DNA of 64,000 nt from Lachnospiraceae bacterium (GCA_017428105.1 JAFRRM010000016.1:1-64000), one strand, 5' to 3'. Shown: positions 17,243 through 25,707, numbered from the stretch's first letter. Numbers and translations are program-made. The notes: generated from the sequence alone by a model not told the origin.

Positions 17243-17363
17243 TATCTACCCTTTTTTACCACCACCATTTCATAAGGTGAGAACTAAACCGCGAGGGGTG
17301 CCAAGTAATCAGCGTAGATAGTGATCTTTTATGCATGCTATTGTCCCAAGGCATATTGAGACA

Positions 17364-17398
17364 GTCACGTTGATCACTCGAGCCGAGCGTGACTACAG
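17364..17398 (+). repeat. Shared leader motif, copy 2
   Basis: TCACGTTGATCACTCGA followed by GACTACAG, matching the element at 16761 at 15 of 17 and 8 of 8 positions. It lies 26 bases before the start of the DUF2716 gene. Confidence 0.5.
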
Positions 17399-17423
17399 GT
17401 TAGGTGTAAGACAGGAGAAGGCA

Positions 17424-17912
17424 ATGCAGGTTATCACAGATAAAGCGTTATATCGAACTATTTGGGCTAAGATCTACTCAGATTACTCTTTTCGTCCTTC
17501 AATAGAAAGTCATGGAAAATGGCTGAAACCGGAAGGTGTATTTCGAACGTATAAACTCGAAATGATTTGGAACGAAACACAGGAAGCCATTATCAATTCC
17601 ATTCTTTGTGAAGTGATTGGGAAAGAAATGTATGCGCTTGACTGGCAGCACGATTGTTTTCTCTTCGATCCAAATGAAAGAATACCGACCGGCTATGAAT
17701 ACTATGATGACGAAAGAGAATGCAATGTATATTTCCCCGAATACTATCCGGATGGGGACTACCATTTCTTTGTTTCAAAAGACTGGGAATTCGGACTTTA
17801 CGGGCATCCGTGGAGAAAGGAACTGATTGTCGTTGGGGAAGAATTGCTTTTTGCAATTGAAAAGCATCTCACTGAACTGGGATTGAAAAAATCTTTTTTC
17901 TTGAGACCATAG
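17424..17912 (+). CDS. DUF2716-family protein, probable orphan immunity protein
   Basis: 162 residues from ATG 17424 (GGAGAAGG upstream). Motifs typical of DUF2716 are visible: YSFRPSI near residue 20, ALDWQHDCFLFDP in the middle, then FPEYYPDGDYHFF and GLYGHPWRKELIVVGEELL. The family is cytoplasmic, about this size, and often found in clusters of immunity genes of polymorphic toxins; its biochemical role is unknown. It lies between two other small AT-rich genes without a partner toxin. An in-frame upstream ATG at 17331 is inside the shared leader and has no ribosome site. Confidence 0.7.
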   Translation: MQVITDKALYRTIWAKIYSDYSFRPSIESHGKWLKPEGVFRTYKLEMIWNETQEAIINSILCEVIGKEMYALDWQHDCFLFDPNERIPTGYEYYDDERECNVYFPEYYPDGDYHFFVSKDWEFGLYGHPWRKELIVVGEELLFAIEKHLTELGLKKSFFLRP

Positions 17913-17963
17913 ACTATGTGAAAATGGTCAACGGCATATTCCTAATTATGGAGGAAATAGATC

Positions 17964-18500
17964 ATGAGAAAATCTGAAATAAAAGAGTTGTTTCAGCGTT
18001 CCATCGAACAAAAACCGCTTTTGCGTCTTTTCTTGAAATATGATGCTTACTACACCTACTGGTTTCCGTTTGGTGCGAGTGACAAACTATTCCTTGCAGC
18101 AAAAGAGGATGATTTCATAATCAACGGGTTTTCGATTCGGAGGTTCAGTGACATAAAAAAACTTGAATTAAAAGACGACAAATGTGTCGAGATATTGAGG
18201 GCGGAAAGAGTTCTTGAAGGTATTTCAGCCCCTGATATTAACCTTGATGACTGGCACAGTGCATTTCTGTCGTTAGAGAGATTAGACAAGAACATTGTTA
18301 TTGAGCATGAAAGCTTGGACGAAAAAGAATGGGAGTACTGGATAGGCAGAATTGAAAAAGTATTAAAGACGAAAGTAATCTTCCGCCATTTTGATGCAGA
18401 TGGAATCTGGCAGGAAGAACCGTACGAAATCCCTTTTTCCAGAATTACATCTGTCTCCATTGACAACCGATACGTAAATGTTTTTTCAAAATACGTTTAA
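17964..18500 (+). CDS. Conserved hypothetical protein of the immunity-type cluster
   Basis: 178 residues from ATG 17964 with GGAGG upstream. No signal or membrane segment. Predicted mixed alpha/beta, starting with a basic helix (IKELFQRSIEQK) and ending with a strand-rich part (FRHFDADGIWQEEPYEIPF, then ITSVSIDNRYVNVFSKYV). The C-terminus looks like the regulatory beta-barrel tail of small SMI1/IMM-like proteins, but I cannot name the family. Context (third small AT-rich gene after two immunity-like genes, same strand) makes a similar role plausible. That is inference. Confidence 0.55.
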   Translation: MRKSEIKELFQRSIEQKPLLRLFLKYDAYYTYWFPFGASDKLFLAAKEDDFIINGFSIRRFSDIKKLELKDDKCVEILRAERVLEGISAPDINLDDWHSAFLSLERLDKNIVIEHESLDEKEWEYWIGRIEKVLKTKVIFRHFDADGIWQEEPYEIPFSRITSVSIDNRYVNVFSKYV

Positions 18501-18654
18501 ATCTCATTAAAACCAATCTATAAAATAATAAGCGCTTTGCAAAAACGCGCAGCTCGCACTTGTGCGATTTCTGGGTTTGGGAGGTGTTCCCAACGAGCCG
18601 GTGCAAAAAAATTGGCGCAGGACCGGATCGGTATAATGCTTCCTGCAATAGGCC

Positions 18655-18732
18655 GGGTCACATAGACACACATCGATTCAGGCGGACTTTTGAGTTCGTC
18701 TGTCGGTGCGTATCTGTGTGACCCGTTTTTTT
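18655..18732 (+). terminator. Large terminator hairpin after the immunity-type genes
   Basis: The arms GGGTCACATAGACAC (18655-18669) and GTATCTGTGTGACCC (18710-18724) pair at 13 of 15 positions and are followed by GTTTTTTT. The 40-base loop contains a smaller stem. Confidence 0.75.
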
Positions 18733-18812
18733 CATTCGAGAACACGATCTCCGGGTGTCCCTGACATCATTTCAAAGGAAAGGACGATAAACACCGAAAA
18801 AGAGAGAGCATC

Positions 18813-18841
18813 TTCAAAATCCTGTTTTGTTTTGATATAAT
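18813..18841 (+). promoter_or_regulatory. Promoter of the broken acetyltransferase gene
   Basis: TTCAAA (18813-18818), 17-base spacer, perfect TATAAT (18836-18841). The leader to the ATG at 19008 is about 160 bases. Confidence 0.5.
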
Positions 18842-19007
18842 ATATTTGATCATGGATGAAGGCTTTTTTTGAGTTTGGACTATGATATTCATACCGGAGT
18901 CGTAAACCTTCTGCAGCGAATGAGCAGCACTCGGGAGAAAACGAGCATCCTTGATGTCGAAATGGAGGACTATCATAGGATCAAGAACAGAACGGAGGTG
19001 ACGGCAG

Positions 19008-19823
19008 ATGGGAGGTACTGAAAAAACCGTGATGGATACTTATGTTGACGAAAGAGACTACAAGCTTTTAGAAGCTGACAAATATACTTTCTTCGTTCTT
19101 AAGCAGATCATGGGCGGAGAATGTAAGTTGCTGCTGACCGACCACGAGAGGCTGATCATTTGCTTTACGGGACATCCGTTCCCGGTTTGGATCTGGGCAG
19201 CAGATGATGCATCAGAAGAGGAAATGGAGAAGGCGTATCAGATGGCCAAAGGAAACATGCTACTCGCCGCAAAATGACATTTTAACATAAAGTATTCTCT
19301 TGCGGAGTATTTCATAAAACGGGCAGCGGAGGATGGTTCAGAGCTAAAAATCATTACAAACATGTTTGCATATGACTGTTTTGATCCTGTCAGACCTGAA
19401 ACAGAAGCAGATGGAGAAATCTACCGTTGTGAGTTGAAAGATTTAGAAGAAGTGGTTAACTTCCTGGATAACTTCCATAAGGAAATTGGCATTGATCAGA
19501 AGGATCTTTCCGGTTACCGGGAAGATGCAGAATCTTTTATCAATACAGGAAATATGTACCTTTGGAAGAATGAACAGGGGCGGAGTGCAGCAAGTTGTAA
19601 GTATGCGCCTGCCGGAGATATGGCATCTATAAATCTTGTATTCACGCGACCGGAGTTTCGCAGAAAACATTATGCGGAAAATCTTGTTTACCGAGTAACG
19701 ATGAAGGCAAAAGAAGCTGGATACGTGCCGATGCTCTATACCGATGCGGATTATGTGGCTTCAAATGCCTGCTATGAGAAGATAGGCTATGTTCTGCGCG
19801 GCAAGCTGTGCACGATTGGCTAA
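19008..19823 (+). pseudogene. GNAT acetyltransferase interrupted by an in-frame TGA
   Basis: A single reading frame of 271 coding codons is broken once, by TGA at 19275-19277. Before it, 89 codons encode the N-terminal part (YTFFVLKQIMGGECKLLLTD, PFPVWIWAADDA). After it, the same frame continues without shift (HFNIKYSLAEYFIKRAAEDG) through a complete GNAT fold: CKYAPAGDMASINLVFTRPE, RRKHYAENLVYRVTMKA for acetyl-CoA binding, and YTDADYVASNACYEKIGY. The two halves match one ~270-residue clostridial GNAT family. The start at 19008 follows GGAGGTGA. One base change would restore the gene, so this is a young nonsense pseudogene or, less likely, a readthrough case. An internal ATG at 19362 could express the C-terminal domain alone but has no ribosome site. 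Confidence 0.85.
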
Positions 19824-20024
19824 GAATTTTGCAGTGGGTCAGATTTAGAATTCCAGACAGATTATGCTGATGGATACGGTGGCAAGGTGTTGCTCAAGCG
19901 TAACGACGTCGAGACGGTATGCTGCTTGTACCACAAAAACAAGGATCATATTTCAGTGCCGTACGAACCGAAGGATTCAGACTATCTGCTTCTGGCGAAA
20001 CGAGGTCACCGAACAGGGATTTGA
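19824..20024 (+). pseudogene. C-terminal fragment of an unidentified gene
   Basis: An open frame of 66 codons follows the acetyltransferase stop in the same frame and ends at TGA 20022-20024. It reads like real protein (DYADGYGGKVLLKRNDVET, then KDHISVPYEPKDSDYLLLAK) but has no start codon with a ribosome site. I read it as the tail of a gene lost by deletion. Family unknown. Confidence 0.4.
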
Positions 20025-20050
20025 AACAGATACAGAGGATCAGACAACAG

Positions 20051-20659
20051 ATGAAACACATTATTACGGTCCAGCATACACAATCTCTTCACCACACGAA
20101 CGGAATGGTAGGCTCGTGGACGGATTGGGATCTGACGGAACTGGGAAAAGAACAGGCCGATAACATCGGAAAAAAGCTGGAAGCGGAACTTGCGGGCAAG
20201 ACTGCTGTTATTTATTCATCAGATCTGAAGCGTGCAAAACAGACGGCAGAAGCGATCGCAAAGCATCTGGGAACAGAGCCGGTCTTCAGGCGGGAACTCA
20301 GAGAAAGAAACCTGGGGAAGTGCTGCGGCAAGTCCGTGGAGTGGCTTCGCAGGAACATTGAGCATCCTGAGAAGACCGTGGACGACAGGCTGTTTTCCGA
20401 CGCAGAGAGCAGACGCGATGCCTGGGAGCGTCTCCGGCCGTTCTTCAATGAAGTGATGGCGAGCAAGGAAGAGAATGTCATCATAGTCTCGCATGGGGAT
20501 CTCCTGAGCATATGGCATGCCATGTACATGGGACTGCCTGTTGAATCCTGTTATCAGGCGGATATCCGCGGTCCGGCAGGAGGGGTGTCCCATCTGATCG
20601 TCGGCGATGACGGAAAACATACAGTAAGACAGATCAATGATATGTCCTATATATTATAA
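20051..20659 (+). CDS. Histidine phosphatase family protein (phosphoglycerate mutase-like)
   Basis: 202 residues from ATG 20051. Upstream in-frame starts lie within the preceding fragment. The usual RHG motif is replaced by QHT (VQHTQSLHHTNGMVGSWTDW), keeping the phospho-accepting His. YSSDLKRAKQTAEAIAKHL and the second catalytic His in VIIVSHGDLLSIWHAM complete the branch-1 histidine phosphatase core. A subgroup with QH-x-QSEHH starts is known in Firmicutes. Substrate unknown; probably a small phosphorylated metabolite. It sits in the AT-rich island before a Nudix-kinase fusion gene. Confidence 0.82.
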   Translation: MKHIITVQHTQSLHHTNGMVGSWTDWDLTELGKEQADNIGKKLEAELAGKTAVIYSSDLKRAKQTAEAIAKHLGTEPVFRRELRERNLGKCCGKSVEWLRRNIEHPEKTVDDRLFSDAESRRDAWERLRPFFNEVMASKEENVIIVSHGDLLSIWHAMYMGLPVESCYQADIRGPAGGVSHLIVGDDGKHTVRQINDMSYIL

Positions 20660-20770
20660 ATGCCGCAAGCAGGACTGATCGAACGGAAAGACAGGCCGAT
20701 TCTCCGAAGCCTGCGCTTTCTGTCAGTGATACGGACGGCGATCGGATGATGATCAAGCAGAGAGGCAGAT

Positions 20771-22045
20771 ATGAAGACGCTGGAGATACTGGGAAAAAAC
20801 AGGTCCGACACTTATACGAAGACCCGGATCTGCTGCCGTGCCGTGATCGTCCGGGAAGGCAGGATCCTTCTTTCGCATGAAAAAGCGACCGGTTGGCGGC
20901 TCATACCGGGCGGCGGGCTGGAAGATGGCGAAACGCCTGAGGATTGCGTGGTCAGAGAGGTGGAGGAAGAAACGGGGCTGATCGTCCGCCCGGCAGAGCA
21001 ATTCCTCACATTACACGAATACTATGAGGAATATCGTTATACCAGCCACTATTACATCTGTGAAGCCGCCGGCGAGGGGCAGATGCATCTGACCGATGCG
21101 GAAAAGGACCGAGGGCTGGTACCTGAGTGGCTTCCTCTTCCGGAAGCGGTCGATCTGTTTTCCAAACACGAGTCCTATGCTGCGGTAAGCGAGGAAAAGA
21201 GAGGCACATATCAGCGGGAGCATACGGCTCTTCTGGAGTATATGAACTATCTGCTGGAAAAGACTCTTCCCGAAAACATTTTCAGATTGCTGGACGGAAA
21301 GGCCTATGTGCCGGATCATATCGGTTTGTCCGGATCGAAGATCATGATCTTCGAGGACGGTGTATTAAAGATCGTTCCCTGCAGCATGGCAAGGGAAGAC
21401 ACCGTCCGCATGATGAAATGGCTGGAGGGAAAGATCCCTGTCCCGAAAGTCATTGCCTGCGAAAGAGATGATGAATACCAATACCTTCTCATGAGCAGGG
21501 TTTCCGGGCAGATGTCGTGTGATGAATACTTTCTGGAACACCCCGCGGAACTGCTGAACATTCTGGCCAGAGCGCTGAAGATGCTCTGGACCGTTGATAT
21601 ATCCGGCTGTCCGCGCATCAGGGATCTTGACACAGAGCTGGAAGAAGCCAAAAGCAGGGTCGAAAACGGTCTGGTAGATGTGGGCGATGCGGAACCGGCC
21701 ACCTTCGGGGAAGGAGGATTTAAAGATCCGGAAGCATTGCTGGAATGGTTGTATGCAAACAGACCCGATTACGAGCCCGTTCTTTCGCACGGCGACTTCT
21801 GTCTTCCGAATATCATCCTTAATGATGGGGAAGTCAGTGGGTTTATCGATCTTGACGATGCCGGCGTGGGAGACAAATGGAGAGACATCGCCTTATGCCA
21901 TCGAAGTCTGAAACATAATTTTGACGGGACATACGGCGGAAGGATATATCCTGATTTTGATCCGGATATGCTCTTTGATGCGCTGGGGATAGATCCTGAC
22001 CGGGATAAGCTGCGTTATTTCATGCTTCTGGATGAGCTGTTTTGA
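20771..22045 (+). CDS. Nudix hydrolase fused to APH(3')-type aminoglycoside phosphotransferase
   Basis: 424 residues. The N-terminal 155 residues are a Nudix domain with a complete Nudix box from Gly48 to Leu70 (GGLEDGETPEDCVV then REVEEETGL). From about 165 the protein follows the APH(3') family: MKWLEGKIPVPKV, LLMSRVSGQ, DISGCPRIRDLD, SHGDFCLPN with catalytic Asp342 and Asn347, GFIDLDDAG with metal-binding Asp360, DKWRDIALC and a final LLDELF. That kinase half is close to APH(3')-IIIa, which inactivates kanamycin and neomycin by 3'-phosphorylation. The two domains are normally separate genes. No stop or frame change lies between them, so this is a true fusion. Resistance activity is likely but unproven. 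AGAGAGG precedes the ATG. Confidence 0.87.
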   Translation: MKTLEILGKNRSDTYTKTRICCRAVIVREGRILLSHEKATGWRLIPGGGLEDGETPEDCVVREVEEETGLIVRPAEQFLTLHEYYEEYRYTSHYYICEAAGEGQMHLTDAEKDRGLVPEWLPLPEAVDLFSKHESYAAVSEEKRGTYQREHTALLEYMNYLLEKTLPENIFRLLDGKAYVPDHIGLSGSKIMIFEDGVLKIVPCSMAREDTVRMMKWLEGKIPVPKVIACERDDEYQYLLMSRVSGQMSCDEYFLEHPAELLNILARALKMLWTVDISGCPRIRDLDTELEEAKSRVENGLVDVGDAEPATFGEGGFKDPEALLEWLYANRPDYEPVLSHGDFCLPNIILNDGEVSGFIDLDDAGVGDKWRDIALCHRSLKHNFDGTYGGRIYPDFDPDMLFDALGIDPDRDKLRYFMLLDELF

Positions 22046-22430
22046 AACAAGGGCTGAAAATCAGAAAAAAAGGCTCCCAGAAACAGAAGTCGTGCCCATT
22101 GATATTCCCCAGCGGCAGGGAACTCCGTACTGCAGCAGCTGTTGAAAGAGCATGTCTGCCCGGAACAGGTTCCGGGGCATGTGATCCGGGCGGATGCCAG
22201 GATGACAACAGCCCAACGGAGTTTTTTCGTGAGCCTGAAAAAAAGTATTTTTTTCGATGGCAGTATGCTACAATAAATGAAGCGGAGCAGAATTTGTCTC
22301 ATTCCGTCGGAATATCTGCAGCAGCAACAGACTTCAAGGCAGTTTTCGCTGCATAAGCCCGGTCCGCATGCGAGACAGGAAAGACAGATCAGACTTCGGA
22401 TGATCCCTGCGCAGAAGAGGTTATATTCAG
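22046..22430. other. Intergenic region at the right edge of the accessory island
   Basis: 385 bases between the AT-rich island and GC-rich DNA. A 57-codon open frame (22103-22273) includes a 24-codon part from ATG 22202 (MTTAQRSFFVSLKKSIFFD) but has no good ribosome site. No terminator with a clear T-run, riboswitch or tRNA is seen. Confidence 0.45.
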
Positions 22431-23201
22431 ATGAGCAGCAAAAAACGTATCAGTGTCGTCAGCACCCTGCACTATATCCGGCTGGCCTACCGGTCCGTAC
22501 TGTTCCTCCTGCTTCTGATCGGATATATCCGCTTCCGGCTGTACGATCAGGACTCGGTGATCGACATCGTGGAAAAGATGCCGGGCATCATTTACGTTAC
22601 CTGGGCGGTCTTCGTCATCGAAATGGTCATGCGGTTCTTCCCGTCCCGATACGAGAGCCCGGGATGCCAGAAGCAGTTTGCGCGCAACTACATAAAGTCC
22701 GGGAACACCGAGATCTCGATCCCGGACAATAACGCCGCCGTACTGGTCGCGCTGGTGTGGATCGTGTTCAACGGGATCTTCGGGGCCCTGCATATGGCGG
22801 GGATCCTGGACGACGGGATCATGATCCTGCTGTGCAGCGCGTATTCCATCTGCGACATCATCTGCATCCTGTTCTTCTGCCCGTTCCAGACGTGGTTCAT
22901 GAAGAACAAATGCTGCAGCGCCTGCCGGATCTACAACTGGGATTACGCCATGATGTTCACCCCACTGTTCTTCGTGCGGAAAAGTTATACCTGGAGCCTG
23001 CTGGCCCTGTCCGTCGCCCTGCTGGTCCGCTGGGAGATCACGTTCTATCTGCATCCCGAACGGTTTTCGGAAAAGACAAATGATTACCTGCAGTGCCGGA
23101 ACTGTACCGAAAAACTGTGCGCGCACAAGAAGCAGCTGAATTCCCTGTGGAAAAAGATCGAAGAATATTCTTCCGAACGTATGCGGCGGCTGAAGAAATA
23201 A
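22431..23201 (+). CDS. Conserved multi-pass membrane protein with Cys-rich segments
   Basis: 256 residues with about six hydrophobic helices (approximately 19-36, 52-70, 105-125, 128-150, 180-195, 197-212). One Cys group, KNKCCSACRIYNWDYAMMF, lies at a membrane edge and another, QCRNCTEKLCAHKK, lies in the C-terminal tail. They could bind metal or form disulfides. The C-terminus is a basic helix. I have seen similar proteins in Lachnospiraceae-like genomes but know no function. It lies just before the second TAXI binding protein on the same strand, separated by about 190 bases. Confidence 0.7.
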   Translation: MSSKKRISVVSTLHYIRLAYRSVLFLLLLIGYIRFRLYDQDSVIDIVEKMPGIIYVTWAVFVIEMVMRFFPSRYESPGCQKQFARNYIKSGNTEISIPDNNAAVLVALVWIVFNGIFGALHMAGILDDGIMILLCSAYSICDIICILFFCPFQTWFMKNKCCSACRIYNWDYAMMFTPLFFVRKSYTWSLLALSVALLVRWEITFYLHPERFSEKTNDYLQCRNCTEKLCAHKKQLNSLWKKIEEYSSERMRRLKK

Positions 23202-23393
23202 AACAAGACCCCGCCTGAACTTTTTTCAGAATGCCCCCGTTTTCTGTTTCTTTTTGAAACAGTCTGTGATAAAATTCTTTTATATTTGAAGGATCGGCAG
23301 CGATCACGAAGCACCGGTCCGGTCTCCGGCAGTGTTTCGGATATTCGAGTGAAACGGATCACAGATCGATCAGATAAGAACGGAGGAAACGCC

Positions 23394-24371
23394 ATGAAGA
23401 AACTGTTTGCTTTCGCAGCGCTGATCATTGCCTGCGTCATGATGCTGTCCGGCTGCCGGGGCGGAAAAGAGCCCACGAGACCCGCTCCGGCGGAAGGCGG
23501 CCTGACCTTCACGACCGGCGGGGAACAGGGCACGTATTACCGCTTCGGCCAGGTCCTGGCGGGAAAGATCTCGGAAAAGACCTCCACCAAACTGAATGTC
23601 GTGACCTCCGGCGGTTCCCAGGAGAACATCCTGGCGATCCAGAACGGCAGCGCCGTGATCGGATTCGCGCAGACGGACGTTCTCTCCTACGCCCGGGAGG
23701 GCACCCGGCTGTTCGACCGGAAGGCGGATAAGATCACCGTCATTGCCGAGCTTTACAAGGAGCAGGTGCAGATCATCACCATGGATCCTTCCCTGCAGTC
23801 CGTTTCCGACCTGAAGGGGAAGAACGTCTCGATCGGCTCGGCGGGATCCGGCGTGTATTTCAATGCGATCGACATCTTAAGCGCCTACGGCCTGTCGGAA
23901 CGCGACATCAGCCCGACATACCATAACTTCGGGGATTCCGTGAGCGCCCTGCAGAGCGGAAAGATCGACGCGGCCTTCGTCGTGGCCGGCGCCCCGACCT
24001 CCGCGGTATCCGGACTGGCGGCCACCGCGGACATCTACCTGATCAGTCTGGATGACGAACATATCAATAAACTGCTGGAATCCTCCCCTCATTACAGCAA
24101 GGCGGTCATCAACAAAAGAACGTACAATACCGCGGCGGACATCAATACGGTCGCAGTCGGCGCGGTTCTTGTCGCCGCCGGGGATGCGTCGGAACAGGAC
24201 GTGTACAACATCATTTCCGGTATTTATGAGAACCTGGAGGCCATCACAAAGGTCCACTCCAAAGGCGCCGAGCTGGATCTGCGTTCGGCGGCCGGGGTGA
24301 CCGCGGCCCCTTATCATCCGGGCGCGGCCAGATATTTCGCCGAAAAAGGCATCACCGTTCCGACCGAATGA
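23394..24371 (+). CDS. TAXI-family binding lipoprotein (copy 2), next to a GltS symporter
   Basis: 325 residues from ATG 23394 (CGGAGGAAA upstream). Lipobox at Cys21 (MMLSGC). The mature part is roughly 60% identical by eye to copy 1 at 9495 and keeps the same blocks: TTGGEQGTYYRFG, VTSGGSQENILAI, VSIGSAGSGVYFNAID, AAFVVAGAPTSAV. The ligand is therefore likely the same type, with glutamate or related acids known for the family. The downstream gene, 56 bases away, is a GltS-type sodium/glutamate symporter rather than a TRAP permease, so the binding protein either serves that symporter or shares the permease at 10637. Confidence 0.92.
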   Translation: MKKLFAFAALIIACVMMLSGCRGGKEPTRPAPAEGGLTFTTGGEQGTYYRFGQVLAGKISEKTSTKLNVVTSGGSQENILAIQNGSAVIGFAQTDVLSYAREGTRLFDRKADKITVIAELYKEQVQIITMDPSLQSVSDLKGKNVSIGSAGSGVYFNAIDILSAYGLSERDISPTYHNFGDSVSALQSGKIDAAFVVAGAPTSAVSGLAATADIYLISLDDEHINKLLESSPHYSKAVINKRTYNTAADINTVAVGAVLVAAGDASEQDVYNIISGIYENLEAITKVHSKGAELDLRSAAGVTAAPYHPGAARYFAEKGITVPTE

Positions 24372-24427
24372 CCCGCGGGGCGGAACCATACGGCATGCGG
24401 AAACACAGAGACTGAAAGGAGAAAGCA

Positions 24428-25630
24428 ATGAAAGTTCTTGAGCTGGACATGTATCAGGCCCTGGGCGTGGCGGTGCTCATGCTGGTCTTCGGCCGTTATC
24501 TTGTTAAAAAAGTAGGATTCCTCAGCAAATACTGCATTCCCGCCCCGGTCGTCGGCGGCCTGATCTTCGCGCTCCTGCATGTGGTCCTGCGCACGCTGGG
24601 GATCGTGGAGTTCAACCTGGATACGACCCTGCAGGGCGTGTTCATGACGGCGTTCTTCTGTTCCGTCGGATATATGGCGTCCTTCAGCGAACTGAAAAAG
24701 GGCGGCATCGGCGTCGTCAAGTTTCTGATCCTGGCGATCGTTGTATGCTGCGTGCAGGATCTGATCGGCGGCTTCGGCGCCAAGCTGTTCGGGCTGGACG
24801 GCCGGCTCGGCCTGGCGATGGCCTCCATCCCGCTGGTGGGCGGGCACGGCACGGCCGGTTCCTTCGGCCCGTTCCTGGAAGATCTCGGCGTGGCCAACGC
24901 CACCACGGTCGCGGTCGCGGCAGCCACGTACGGCCTGATCGCCGGCTGCATGATCGGCGGCCCCATCGCAACGTCCAAGATCCGGAAGCACGATCTGCGC
25001 TCTTCCGCGATCAAGACGCCGGAAGAAGCCAGGATGGCGGAGGCTTCGGGGACCACCGACGCGGATCCGGGCCTCTTCCATGAACCCGACCTGATGAACG
25101 CCACGATCTACATCGTGATCGGCGTGGGGCTCGGGACCGTCGTCTCCTCGCTGCTCGGCAAGCTCATCACGCTGCCCGGATACATCGGCGCCATGATCGT
25201 CGGCGCGATCATCCGCAACATCCAGGAAGCCCGCAAGGTCAAGATCCCCATGAAGGAAATGGGCTCGTTAGGCAACATCTGCCTGTCCCTCTTCCTCGGC
25301 CTGGCCATGATCAACCTGAAGCTGTGGCAGCTGGTCAGCCTGGCGCTCCCGATGATCGCCATCCTGATCGTGCAGACCGTGGTCATGTTCCTCTTCGCCT
25401 CGTACGTGGTGTTCACCGTGATGGGCAAGGACTACGACGCGGCTACGATCTCATCCGGCTTCTGCGGCTTCGGCATGGGCGCCACGCCCAACGCCATGGC
25501 GAACATGCAGGCGATCACGAACAAATACGGCCCCGCGCCGGTGGCTTTCATGATCGTGCCGCTGGTCGGCTCGCTGTTCATCGATTTCTTCAATGCGGCG
25601 ATCATCACGGCGTTCGCGAACTTCCTGTAA
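24428..25630 (+). CDS. gltS: GltS-type sodium/glutamate symporter
   Basis: 400 residues, the normal GltS length (E. coli 401). About ten hydrophobic segments in two inverted halves, with family motifs: KYCIPAPVVGGLIFALL near residue 40, GHGTAGSFGPFLEDLG near 140, and GFGMGATPNAMANMQA near 345, which form the two re-entrant loops. GltS takes up glutamate with sodium and normally works without a binding protein. Here it directly follows a TAXI binding lipoprotein in the same unit. GGAGAAAGCA precedes the ATG. Confidence 0.93.
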   Translation: MKVLELDMYQALGVAVLMLVFGRYLVKKVGFLSKYCIPAPVVGGLIFALLHVVLRTLGIVEFNLDTTLQGVFMTAFFCSVGYMASFSELKKGGIGVVKFLILAIVVCCVQDLIGGFGAKLFGLDGRLGLAMASIPLVGGHGTAGSFGPFLEDLGVANATTVAVAAATYGLIAGCMIGGPIATSKIRKHDLRSSAIKTPEEARMAEASGTTDADPGLFHEPDLMNATIYIVIGVGLGTVVSSLLGKLITLPGYIGAMIVGAIIRNIQEARKVKIPMKEMGSLGNICLSLFLGLAMINLKLWQLVSLALPMIAILIVQTVVMFLFASYVVFTVMGKDYDAATISSGFCGFGMGATPNAMANMQAITNKYGPAPVAFMIVPLVGSLFIDFFNAAIITAFANFL

Positions 25631-25658
25631 GGGAAGCGGGCGCCGCGCCACCCATCAA

Positions 25659-25692
25659 AAAAGGACGGCAGTTTTTCCGCTGCCGTCCTTTT
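25659..25692. terminator. Bidirectional terminator between gltS and the HADH gene
   Basis: AAAAGGACGGCAG (25659-25671) pairs perfectly with CTGCCGTCCTTTT (25680-25692). A-runs and T-runs on both sides let it serve both converging genes. Confidence 0.9.
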
Positions 25693-25707
25693 CCTTTGGC
25701 CTGATCT

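Larger units (their letters stand above)
18501..19007. other. Intergenic region with terminator and promoter
   Basis: About 500 bases without a supported gene. It contains a large terminator hairpin (18655-18732) and a promoter (18813-18841). A 48-codon open frame running into the acetyltransferase start (about 18880-19022, containing SILDVEMEDYHRIKNR) has no start codon with a ribosome site and may be the tail of a lost gene. Confidence 0.5.

Noticed and set aside
18518..18745. A 75-codon minus-strand frame
   Set aside because: It runs across the terminator hairpin at 18655-18732, has no ribosome site and no recognisable domain.
19275..19277. Selenocysteine codon in the acetyltransferase
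   Set aside because: GNAT enzymes do not use selenocysteine and I see no SECIS-like hairpin directly after the TGA. A nonsense mutation is simpler.
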